Assembly: GCA_964396535.1 (NCBI GenBank)
Contig: CAYNFT010000061.1
Span: 1 to 12,927, forward strand
Length of the DNA stretch: 12,927 nucleotides
Reading direction: 5' to 3'
From: CAYNFT01 sp964396535
GTDB taxonomy: Bacteria; Chloroflexota; Dehalococcoidia; Dehalococcoidales; UBA2162
The notes below the pieces were generated by a model. The model was not told the DNA's origin. It searched no databases and saw nothing but the letters and a program-made list of their open reading frames with translations. This document shows, piece after piece, positions 7,355-12,927 of this stretch (its first letter is position 1; each line of letters starts with the position of its first letter). The translations under genes were made by a program, and so were the position numbers.

Positions 7355-7400
7355 GCAGAGCATGGCATACGAAAAAAAGCGTGCAAAAGGGAGGTGAGTC

Positions 7401-7727
7401 GTGGATATTCTTTATTTCACATGTCAGCATTGTAAAAACGACATAGCAGTTGCGCCTGTGTTTCATTTGCATAAAAACGGCACCAGAGATGATGCTACTG
7501 CAGTGTTTAGTTTTGATGAAAAGGGGCGAACAGGACGAGGGCGTTGTAAAATTTTATACGGGATTTCAGAATATGCCCCTTCTACTGCTGCACGAAGGAT
7601 TACTGGAAAGCCAGAAAATGGTTGGATATATTGGAAGTTTGAAACTAAAGGGGGCAAAATTACACTGGATGAATTGCTGGGTTTTCTTTTTGAGGACAGG
7701 GTGATTAAGGGGGTAAAAAGAGAGTGA
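7401..7727 (+). CDS. Hypothetical 108-residue protein (orf108) with CxxC/HxH and an NGW-x-YWK signature, inserted between atpA and atpG
   Basis: Not a known ATP synthase subunit. It starts with GTG behind GGGAGG (7389-7394, 6-nt spacing) and ends with tandem stops TGA-TAA. The N-terminus has Cys8-x2-Cys11 and His22-x-His24, a possible metal site. The middle reads YAPSTAARRITGKPENGWIYWK, which resembles the 'SPSxAAxxxTGxxxNGWxxWK' pattern of DUF4357/RAMA-type (restriction and adenine-methylase associated) domains; a C-terminal ITLDELLGFLF follows. This domain match is from memory of the motif and is tentative. It has no signal peptide or membrane helix, so it is probably cytoplasmic. By eye the gene is more A-rich than the atp genes around it and is followed by palindromic repeats, so insertion into the operon is plausible. 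Co-transcription with atp genes is expected from orientation and spacing (46 nt after atpA). Confidence 0.72.
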   Translation: MDILYFTCQHCKNDIAVAPVFHLHKNGTRDDATAVFSFDEKGRTGRGRCKILYGISEYAPSTAARRITGKPENGWIYWKFETKGGKITLDELLGFLFEDRVIKGVKRE

Positions 7728-7740
7728 TAAAGGAGAGTTA

Positions 7741-7761
7741 AAGAGGGGCGAAGCCCCTCTT
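7741..7761 (+). repeat. Short palindrome (9-bp stem, 3-nt loop) after orf108
   Basis: AAGAGGGGC (7741-7749) and GCCCCTCTT (7753-7761) pair perfectly around a GAA loop, a very stable hairpin. It is followed by AAGAAAAAT and not a T run, so it is a poor intrinsic terminator. It may stabilise or process mRNA ends between orf108 and atpG, or be part of a small repeat element. Confidence 0.8.
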
Positions 7762-7773
7762 AAGAAAAATCTT

Positions 7774-7800
7774 CCCCTTCCCCTTGTTAAGGGGAAGGGG
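7774..7800 (+). repeat. 12-bp perfect palindrome, REP/MITE-like
   Basis: CCCCTTCCCCTT (7774-7785) and AAGGGGAAGGGG (7789-7800) form a perfect 12-bp stem with a GTT loop. The C/G-run composition resembles palindromic intergenic repeats scattered in many bacterial genomes; whether it is repeated elsewhere in this genome cannot be seen here. Its right arm supplies two of the four G runs of the overlapping G-quadruplex motif. Confidence 0.8.
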
Positions 7801-7815
7801 ATACAGGGGATGGGG
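7791..7815 (+). promoter_or_regulatory. G-quadruplex motif in the atpG leader
   Basis: Four GGGG runs at 7791-7794, 7797-7800, 7806-7809 and 7812-7815, with loops of 2, 5 and 2 nt, fit a four-tetrad quadruplex on the coding strand and hence in the mRNA, 30 nt before the atpG start. It competes with the preceding palindrome for the first two runs. Folding and function are inferred. Confidence 0.6.
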
Positions 7816-7845
7816 TTCTAAAGATTAAAAGGGTGAGGTTGAGGA

Positions 7846-8709
7846 TTGGCTGACATTCGGTTAATTCGGCGTCGAATAAGGGGCGTTCAAAGTATAGCCA
7901 AGATTACCCGGGCTATGGAAATGATTGCCACTTCAAAGATGAGACGGACACAGGAGCGTGGTTTAGCCGGACGCCCTTATTCTGAGAAAATCCGGCAGGT
8001 AATTGCCGACCTGGCTGCTATGCCCCGGACTGAGAGAGAGCTGCATCCCTTGCTTCAGCGCCGACCAATAACCAGAATAGCTATAGTGCATATCACTCCT
8101 GACCGTGGTTTATGTGGCGGGCTTATCGCTAACGTTAACCGCAGGATAGGCAATTTTATCCTGGAGCAGGGAGTGCCAGTTTCCCTTGTTTGTGTCGGTC
8201 GCAAGGGGCTTGATTTTATGAGACGGTCAGGTCGTGACATACGGGCTGAGTTCACCTGGCTTGGTGACAGTCCTAGCTATCTTGATACTTTACCTATATC
8301 ACGAATTATCATCGATGATTACACTAACAATGTTATAGATGCTGCCTATCTGTCCTATACTCAGTTTGTCTCGACTATGGTACAGAGACCGGTGGTGCAG
8401 TCGATACTGCCGGTTGAACCAGCAGCTATACCCGGAGCGCAGAATGTAGATTATATCTATGAGCCAGGCCCAGATGCAGTCCTGGCAGGCCTTCTACCGC
8501 GATTTGTTGAAATGCAGATTTATCATGCTATTCTGGAGGCTATTGCCAGTGAACAGTCAGCCAGAATGGTGGCAATGCGGAATGCCACGGAGAATGCCGG
8601 GGAACTGATTGACGATTTAACCCTCATGTATAACAAAGCTCGTCAGGAGGCAATTACCAAAGAACTTCTTGATATTACAGGTGGGGTTGAGGCTATGACC
8701 AATAAGTAA
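7846..8709 (+). CDS. atpG: ATP synthase F1 subunit gamma
   Basis: The central rotor shaft of F1. It has 287 residues. The N-terminal helix ADIRLIRRRIRGVQSIAKITRAMEMIATSKMRR and C-terminal MRNATENAGELIDDLTLMYNKARQEAITKELLDITGG are the two conserved coiled-coil segments; TPDRGLCGG is the conserved core motif. The start is a TTG, the only sensible one: translation reads straight into the conserved DIRLIRRRI, and GAGG at 7835-7838 gives suitable spacing. The rare start codon may help lower output to the one copy per complex. It lies after the orf108/palindrome insert and 92 nt before atpD. Confidence 0.96.
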   Translation: MADIRLIRRRIRGVQSIAKITRAMEMIATSKMRRTQERGLAGRPYSEKIRQVIADLAAMPRTERELHPLLQRRPITRIAIVHITPDRGLCGGLIANVNRRIGNFILEQGVPVSLVCVGRKGLDFMRRSGRDIRAEFTWLGDSPSYLDTLPISRIIIDDYTNNVIDAAYLSYTQFVSTMVQRPVVQSILPVEPAAIPGAQNVDYIYEPGPDAVLAGLLPRFVEMQIYHAILEAIASEQSARMVAMRNATENAGELIDDLTLMYNKARQEAITKELLDITGGVEAMTNK

Positions 8710-8801
8710 GAGGGTTTATCGACGCCTGTAGACTGAGCAGGGTTTTGAAAGAGATGCGAACTCGGAACCACTCCAAATAAGAAAAGTTTGTGAGGTGAAA
8801 A

Positions 8802-10199
8802 GTGGCAAAAGGTAAAGTGGTTCAGGTAATTGGGACAGTAGTTGATATAGAATTCCCCCCGGATGAACTACCAGAACTTTTTAATGCTATTGAGATTACC
8901 ACCGATGGTGATAAGGTGGTGCTTGAAGCTCAAGAGCACGTAGGTAATAACTGGGTACGGTGCTTGTCACTATCACCAACAGAGGGGCTTGGGCGGGGTG
9001 CTGAGGCTATAGATACCGGAGCAGCACTTAGTGTCCCGGTGGGTAGAGCCACCCTGGGGCGGCTGTTCAATGTTCTGGGTGAGCCATTGGATAATCTTGG
9101 TGAGGTCAAGGCTGAGGAGCAGTGGGCAATCCACCGTATCCCACCGAAAATTGAAGAGCAGGCAACTACCACTGAGATGCTGGAAACTGGACTCAAGGTT
9201 ATCGACCTTGTTGCTCCCTTCACTAAAGGTGGTAAGGTTGGTGCCTATGGGGGTGCCGGCGTGGGTAAAACAGTCATTATACAGGAGCTCATCCGCAATA
9301 TTGCCACCGAGCATGGGGGTTTCTCGGTTTTCGCTGGTATTGGGGAAAGGTCTCGTGAGGGTAATGACCTGTGGAACGAAATGAAGGCTTCAGGCGTAAT
9401 TGACAAGACCGTCCTTGTCTTTGGCCAGATGAATGAGCCCCCTGCGGTTCGTCTACGTATTGGGCTAACTGGCCTGACGATGGCAGAGTACTTCCGTGAT
9501 GTTGAGGGGCAGGATGTTCTGTTGTTTATTGATAATATTTATCGCTATACCCTGGCTGGTATGGAAGTATCAGCTCTGCTGGGACGTATGCCTTCGGCGG
9601 TAGGCTATCAGCCTACGCTGGCAACAGAGGTTGGTGAGCTGGAAGAGAGAATTACCTCTACCAAGAAGGGCTCAATAACCTCATTTCAGGCTGTTTATGT
9701 CCCGGCCGATGACTATACAGACCCCGGAGTGGCTACTACCTTTGGTCACCTCGACGGGGTTGTTGCCCTGGAAAGGTCTATCATGGAGCAAGGTTTGTAC
9801 CCGGCGGTTGACCCGCTAGCTTCCACTTCCCGGATACTTGACCCCAACATCGTGGGTGAGGAGCACCATCAGGTAGCCCGTGAGGTGCAGAGGGTCCTGC
9901 AGCGCTATAAAGACCTCCAGGATGTAATCGCTATACTTGGTATTGAAGAGCTTAGCGATGAAGATAAGCTCACCGTTGCCCGCGCCCGTAGAATACAAAG
10001 ATTTCTGTCCCAGCCGATGTTTGTCGCTGAGGTATTCACCAGCAGGCCGGGAAGGTATGTGCCGGTAGCAGAGACGGTACGTGGCTTTAAGGAGATTCTG
10101 GAAGGCAAGCATGATGAGCTACCCGAGCAAGCCTTTTATATGGTGGGGTCTATAGAGGAGGCTGTGGAACAAGCCAAGAGACTGGGGAGTGCAGTGTAA
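8802..10199 (+). CDS. atpD: ATP synthase F1 subunit beta (catalytic)
   Basis: The catalytic subunit, 465 residues, standard length. Walker A GGAGVGKTV has Lys156 (codon 9267-9269). The general base Glu182 lies in GIGERSREGNDLW (codon 9345-9347). Walker B is VLLFIDNIYRYT. The C-terminal lever, equivalent to DELSEED, reads EELSDED at residues 382-388. The segment usually written FAHLDATTVLSR is FGHLDGVVALERS here, a mild divergence near the catalytic domain. The start is GTG, preceded by GAGGTGA (8792-8798), which matches the anti-Shine-Dalgarno well. Its TAA shares one base with the atpC ATG, indicating coupled translation. Confidence 0.98.
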   Translation: MAKGKVVQVIGTVVDIEFPPDELPELFNAIEITTDGDKVVLEAQEHVGNNWVRCLSLSPTEGLGRGAEAIDTGAALSVPVGRATLGRLFNVLGEPLDNLGEVKAEEQWAIHRIPPKIEEQATTTEMLETGLKVIDLVAPFTKGGKVGAYGGAGVGKTVIIQELIRNIATEHGGFSVFAGIGERSREGNDLWNEMKASGVIDKTVLVFGQMNEPPAVRLRIGLTGLTMAEYFRDVEGQDVLLFIDNIYRYTLAGMEVSALLGRMPSAVGYQPTLATEVGELEERITSTKKGSITSFQAVYVPADDYTDPGVATTFGHLDGVVALERSIMEQGLYPAVDPLASTSRILDPNIVGEEHHQVAREVQRVLQRYKDLQDVIAILGIEELSDEDKLTVARARRIQRFLSQPMFVAEVFTSRPGRYVPVAETVRGFKEILEGKHDELPEQAFYMVGSIEEAVEQAKRLGSAV

Positions 10200-10627
10200 T
10201 GTCTCCGATAAGGCTTGATATCGTTACTGCTGAACGTTTGGTTTATTCAGAGGAAGTGGATATAGTTGTTGCTCCAGGTATTGAAGGTCAACTGGGAGTT
10301 CTGCCTCATCATGCACCCCTGATGACTACACTGCAGGCGGGCGAGATGGTAGTGAGAAAGGGTGGTGAGGAATTTTCCCTGGCCATTTCCGGCGGCTTTC
10401 TTGAGGTGCGACCCGACCGAATTATCGTTCTGGCTGATACTGCGGAAAGGGATGATGAAATTGATTTAGCCAGAGCGGAAGAGGCAAGACGTCGTGCCCA
10501 GGAAAGACTCAGCCAACTTACTCCTGAAGTTGATAGGGCTAGGGCAGAAGCAGCCCTGCGCCGCTCACTGGCTCGACTCAAGGTGGTTGAGAAAAGGAGG
10601 AGAAGACGGGGAACCGTAACTATGTAA
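10199..10627 (+). CDS. atpC: ATP synthase F1 subunit epsilon
   Basis: The rotor-foot and regulatory subunit, 142 residues. An N-terminal beta-sandwich (about 1-84, with PGIEGQLGVLPHHAPLMT) is followed by a two-helix C-terminal domain. Residues 88-93 read IDLARA, matching the I(L)DxxRA ATP-binding motif described in Bacillus-type epsilon, so ATP-sensitive inhibition is possible (inference). The C-terminal helix ends in a strongly basic KRRRRRG stretch. The start codon overlaps the atpD stop by one base. It is the last gene of the operon, followed at once by a palindromic terminator. Confidence 0.96.
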   Translation: MSPIRLDIVTAERLVYSEEVDIVVAPGIEGQLGVLPHHAPLMTTLQAGEMVVRKGGEEFSLAISGGFLEVRPDRIIVLADTAERDDEIDLARAEEARRRAQERLSQLTPEVDRARAEAALRRSLARLKVVEKRRRRRGTVTM

Positions 10628-10658
10628 CAAAAAAGCGGCTAGCTAGCCGCTTTTTTGT
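10627..10658. terminator. Bidirectional terminator between atpC and rimM
   Basis: A perfect 32-bp palindrome: arms 10627-10642 and 10643-10658, core GCGGCTAG/CTAGCCGC, flanked by A6 and T6. It serves the atp operon on the plus strand and rimM on the minus strand. The stop codon and last five sense codons of rimM lie inside the right half. Confidence 0.93.
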
Positions 10659-11173
10659 TTCTTGTTTAAGTTCAGTAACCCCTTAATAGGCTCAATAACC
10701 AGGTATCCTTTGTCAAGGTCAATATATCTTACTACATCCTCGATGGCAGGGATGAGAATCTCTCCCCTAGCTCCATTGACTACATAGGTATCAGTACTCG
10801 ACGTGGTTAGAATTTCGGTGATTTCTCCCAGTGACTCTCCTTGAGTTGTTAGCACCTCTAGTCCGATGAGTTGAAAATGGTAGTATTGCCCTTCAGGCAG
10901 AATTTGAAGCTGACCGTGGTGTATCTCTAGCAGCTGCCCCCGTAGCTTTTCAGCATCTTCAATACTATCAATGGTGTTAAGCTTGATAATTGCCTGCGCC
11001 TTGCGCCACTCCACACTGTCAATGGTCGCAGGCTGGTGGTTAATATAAACCTTTGAGGAGGGGGCAAAGCGTTGTGGGAAGTCAGTTGCTACCTCTACCT
11101 TCAGTTGACCCTTGATACCCGAAGGCGATAGAATTTTGCCGATGGTTATGAATTCCGGTTCGTATGGCTTCAT
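10643..11173 (-). CDS. rimM: Ribosome maturation factor RimM
   Basis: Assists late assembly of the 30S subunit (head, around ribosomal protein S19). It has 176 residues. The N-terminal RimM beta-barrel starts with FITIGKILSPSGIKGQLKVE, the family hallmark, though the usual His in 'SPHG' is Ser. The C-terminal PRC-barrel has YYHFQLIGLEV, GESLGEITEIL and EILIPAIEDVVRYID. It lies 24 nt after the propeller gene, in the same direction, so the two are probably co-transcribed. No clear Shine-Dalgarno precedes the ATG (AATCCCCACAATCAGTA), so translation may depend on coupling. The usual trmD/rpsP neighbours are not in view. The 3' end overlaps the bidirectional terminator. Confidence 0.95.
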   Translation of the reverse strand: MKPYEPEFITIGKILSPSGIKGQLKVEVATDFPQRFAPSSKVYINHQPATIDSVEWRKAQAIIKLNTIDSIEDAEKLRGQLLEIHHGQLQILPEGQYYHFQLIGLEVLTTQGESLGEITEILTTSSTDTYVVNGARGEILIPAIEDVVRYIDLDKGYLVIEPIKGLLNLNKKQKSG

Positions 11174-11190
11174 TACTGATTGTGGGGATT

Positions 11191-11331
11191 TTGTGGATTA
11201 TTCTATAGCATACAGATTACCGTCATGCGAGCCTATGTAAACTATCCCGTTAGCTACAGCCGGGGATGAAGTAATTTTATCCCCGGTGAGGAAGTCCCAG
11301 AGCTTTTCGCCGGTGGCAGCATCTACAGCGT
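11191..11331. repeat. Direct repeat copy 1 (3' end of the propeller gene)
   Basis: 141 bp matching 12787-12927 with no indel and six differences, all silent where coding. Identity begins about 7 bp past the stop codon and extends upstream into the gene; the true length of the duplication is cut by the window edge. Confidence 0.95.
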
Positions 11332-12622
11332 ACAGCTTTCCATCTTCACTGCCCACAAAGATGGTAGAGCCTGCTACTGCAGGTGAGGACCTTACTGTAC
11401 CCCCGGTTTCGAATTCCCAGAGCACTTCATGACTCTGTAGGTCTATGGCGAGTAGTTTGTTATTAAAGCCCAGGTACATGGTATCACCTGCGACCACGGG
11501 GGTAGAACTACTTCCTCTACCCAGAAAGAGCGACCATAAGGAGCCAGATTGGGGTGGGGGTTGTGGCACTCCTGGCCAACCCGCTGCCCATACTTGTACC
11601 CACCAGTGTTTGATTTCATGTTCCCGCCACACAGTTCGTGCCATACCGTCGACGGCGTATAATAAACCGTAATTGGTAACGAAATAGACGGTTCCATCGC
11701 TTACTGCCGGAGAGGAGTAAACCGGATAGTGAGTCCTATAGCGGAGTCGGCGCTGCCCGTTAACTGAATTAAGAACATATGAGTAGCCACCTCCAGACCC
11801 AACATAGACGACGCCGTTAGATATCACCGGTGAACAATAAGCAGGACTTCCGGTGTTGTATTCCCAGAGCATTTCCCCATCTACTGTGTCTACAGCATAG
11901 AGATAATAATCGTCGGAGCCGAAGTAAACCACGCCATTATTAGCTACCGCCGGGGAAGACCTGACCGGATATTTAGTCTTGAAATCCCAGATTTTCTCGC
12001 CGCTATTGGAGTCAAGTGCATATAAGTTGCCGTCATTTGAGCCGAAATAAACTGCTCCACTGGCAATTGCCGGTGAGGAGTCAACCCAACTGCCAGTCTT
12101 GTATTCCCAGCGTTTAGCACCGGTGTCTGCATCCAGAGCGTAGAAGTTAAAGTCCCGAGAACCAATGTAAATAGTGCCGTCAGCTACTGCTGGCGATGAC
12201 TGAATTGAAGCACCAGTAGAGAAAGCCCACTTAAGTGTGCCCTGGGGTAGGGTTCCGCCTGTTTCAGCACTGCCGGAGTGACTTAAATCATGCCGGAACA
12301 TAGCCCATTCACCGGGGAGGGAGTTGGAATTTACATCTTGAGGCGGCTTAACTACAATGTCGGTAAAGTAATATAAACTGAGGTAGACAGCAAACACGAA
12401 GGCTAGGGAAGCAAGGCCGATAGCTGCCATTTTGATTCTCTTTTTGCGCTTCAGGTAGGCCTTGCGGTGTCTTGTTACTTCCTCTAGCTCCTCAGTGGTT
12501 ATCGGATTGTCCCCATGGAGCATTGCCCCCCAGCAATGCTGACAGAACCGTGTTCCCGCGGGATTAGCTTCATGGCACACGGGACATATAACCCAGAGTT
12601 CAGCTTCAGACTCAGAATCCAT
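11198..12622 (-). CDS. Membrane-anchored zinc-ribbon / PQQ-type beta-propeller protein
   Basis: 474 residues with three visible parts. Residues 13-30: a zinc ribbon with Cys13-x2-Cys16 and Cys27-x2-Cys30 (CPVCHEAN...FCQHCW). Residues 65-86: one transmembrane helix, preceded by a very basic stretch (51-64), predicting the zinc ribbon inside and the rest outside. From about residue 100: about eight PQQ-like propeller repeats of ~40 residues, each with the pattern W-x-TG-x-SSPAVA-x-G-x-VY-GS-DG-LYA-D. A Trp/Pro-rich insertion (about 327-371) sits in the sixth. The closest folds are BamB and quinoprotein-like propellers, but these repeats lack an identifiable PQQ-binding site, so it is probably a scaffold or binding protein, possibly linked to the envelope; function unknown. 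GGAGG (complement of 12629-12633) lies 6 nt before the ATG. A paralogue follows at the right edge. Confidence 0.85.
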   Translation of the reverse strand: MDSESEAELWVICPVCHEANPAGTRFCQHCWGAMLHGDNPITTEELEEVTRHRKAYLKRKKRIKMAAIGLASLAFVFAVYLSLYYFTDIVVKPPQDVNSNSLPGEWAMFRHDLSHSGSAETGGTLPQGTLKWAFSTGASIQSSPAVADGTIYIGSRDFNFYALDADTGAKRWEYKTGSWVDSSPAIASGAVYFGSNDGNLYALDSNSGEKIWDFKTKYPVRSSPAVANNGVVYFGSDDYYLYAVDTVDGEMLWEYNTGSPAYCSPVISNGVVYVGSGGGYSYVLNSVNGQRRLRYRTHYPVYSSPAVSDGTVYFVTNYGLLYAVDGMARTVWREHEIKHWWVQVWAAGWPGVPQPPPQSGSLWSLFLGRGSSSTPVVAGDTMYLGFNNKLLAIDLQSHEVLWEFETGGTVRSSPAVAGSTIFVGSEDGKLYAVDAATGEKLWDFLTGDKITSSPAVANGIVYIGSHDGNLYAIE

Positions 12623-12756
12623 TGATAACCTCCGACTGTTCAGTGAAGGTGCCGGCTTCCCCGGCTAATTGCCCTGGACTTGTGCTTGCCAGTCCTCTTA
12701 CTAATAGACTCCCCTAGACCTATTTTCCCCGCAAGCCCTGCATAGTTACTCTTTAT

Positions 12757-12762
12757 ATTATA
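12757..12762 (-). promoter_or_regulatory. Possible -10 box upstream of the propeller gene
   Basis: TATAAT on the minus strand within the AT-rich 12745-12785 stretch, about 135 bp before the start codon at 12622. No convincing -35 or TGn extension is seen, so it is weak evidence of an independent promoter; read-through from the paralogue upstream is the alternative. Confidence 0.3.
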
Positions 12763-12786
12763 AGACTGGGTATCTTATTTTAGGTG

Positions 12787-12927
12787 TTGTGGATTATTCT
12801 ATGGCATACAGATTACCGTCATGTGAGCCTATGTAAACTATCCCGTTAGCCACGGCTGGGGATGAAGTAATCTTATCCCCGGTGAGGAAGTCCCAGAGCT
12901 TTTCGCCGGTGGCAGCATCTACAGCGT
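12787..12927. repeat. Direct repeat copy 2 (3' end of the second propeller gene, truncated by the window)
   Basis: Same orientation as copy 1 and offset by 1596 bp, so the arrangement is a tandem duplication with a spacer of about 170 bp between genes. It is cut by the right edge, so the repeat is at least 141 bp. Confidence 0.95.
12794..12927 (-). CDS. Second PQQ-type beta-propeller paralogue, C-terminal fragment
   Basis: An open frame enters from the right edge and stops at TAA (12794-12796). The 43 complete codons before the stop encode a protein end identical to that of the neighbouring propeller gene: AVDAATGEKLW, DFLTGDKITSSPAVANG and GSHDGNLYAIE. It is the last blade and closing strand of a propeller. 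The N-terminal region, including whether it has the zinc ribbon and membrane helix, is out of view. It lies 171 bp upstream of and co-directional with the complete copy. Confidence 0.85.
   Translation of the reverse strand, partial: AVDAATGEKLWDFLTGDKITSSPAVANGIVYIGSHDGNLYAIE

Noticed and set aside
7362..7397. An 11-residue frame (MAYEKKRAKGR) whose stop overlaps the orf108 Shine-Dalgarno.
   Set aside because: It is too short to support and has no good SD of its own. It could act as a coupling leader, but nothing in the sequence shows this.
7741..7800. The palindromes read as an intrinsic terminator that ends an atpI-atpA-orf108 unit.
   Set aside because: Neither stem is followed by a T run on the plus strand, and atpG-D-C have no visible promoter of their own, so full termination here is unlikely.
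7774..7815. A CRISPR-like or phage-attachment interpretation of the C/G-run repeats.
   Set aside because: There are no regularly spaced repeats or spacers, no integrase, and no tRNA nearby; the region is a simple palindrome plus G runs.
11198..12622. Assignment of the propeller protein as a PQQ-dependent dehydrogenase or BamB.
   Set aside because: There is no recognisable catalytic or PQQ-ligand segment, no lipoprotein signal, and an N-terminal zinc ribbon that neither family has.

Overview
The window looks like a chromosomal segment of a bacterium with moderate GC content. The best guess is a Chloroflexota/Dehalococcoidia-type organism or MAG contig, but this is inferred only from the flavour of the proteins (long ATP synthase a subunit, archaeal-like PEP synthase, BFN-domain protein) and from the gene layout. 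A run of 10 N inside a gene shows that this is a scaffolded draft assembly.

Layout from left to right. (1) 1-2122, minus strand: phosphoenolpyruvate synthase (ppsA), cut by the left edge and interrupted by the N gap. (2) 2123-2293: divergent promoter region. (3) 2294-2842, plus strand: a bifunctional-nuclease (BFN/DUF151) domain protein, closed by a strong hairpin terminator. (4) 2914-3047: a short control region with three inverted repeats and a good sigma70-type promoter ending almost on the atpI start codon. (5) 3048-10627, plus strand: a complete F1Fo ATP synthase operon, atpI-B-E-[orf36]-F-H-A-[orf108]-G-D-C, ending in a perfect 32-bp palindromic terminator. (6) 10643-12622, minus strand: a membrane-anchored zinc-ribbon/PQQ-type beta-propeller protein followed by rimM, convergent with the atp operon. 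(7) 12794-12927, minus strand: the C-terminal end of a second, nearly identical propeller paralogue that continues past the right edge.

The eight structural genes encode all Fo (a, c, b) and F1 (delta, alpha, gamma, beta, epsilon) subunits in the classical bacterial order, with catalytic residues intact. The c subunit lacks the Na+-ligand side chains known from Na+-coupled rings, so proton coupling is predicted. The unusual parts of the operon are two extra, co-directional genes with strong ribosome binding sites. One is a 36-residue single-helix membrane peptide between atpE and atpF. The other is a 108-residue soluble protein between atpA and atpG, with a CxxC...HxH N-terminus and an NGW-x-YWK signature resembling RAMA/DUF4357-type domains. 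Directly after the second one lie two strong palindromes and a four-run G-quadruplex motif in the leader of atpG.

These inserted elements are the best candidates for undescribed biology in the window. The duplicated zinc-ribbon/TM/propeller genes come next.
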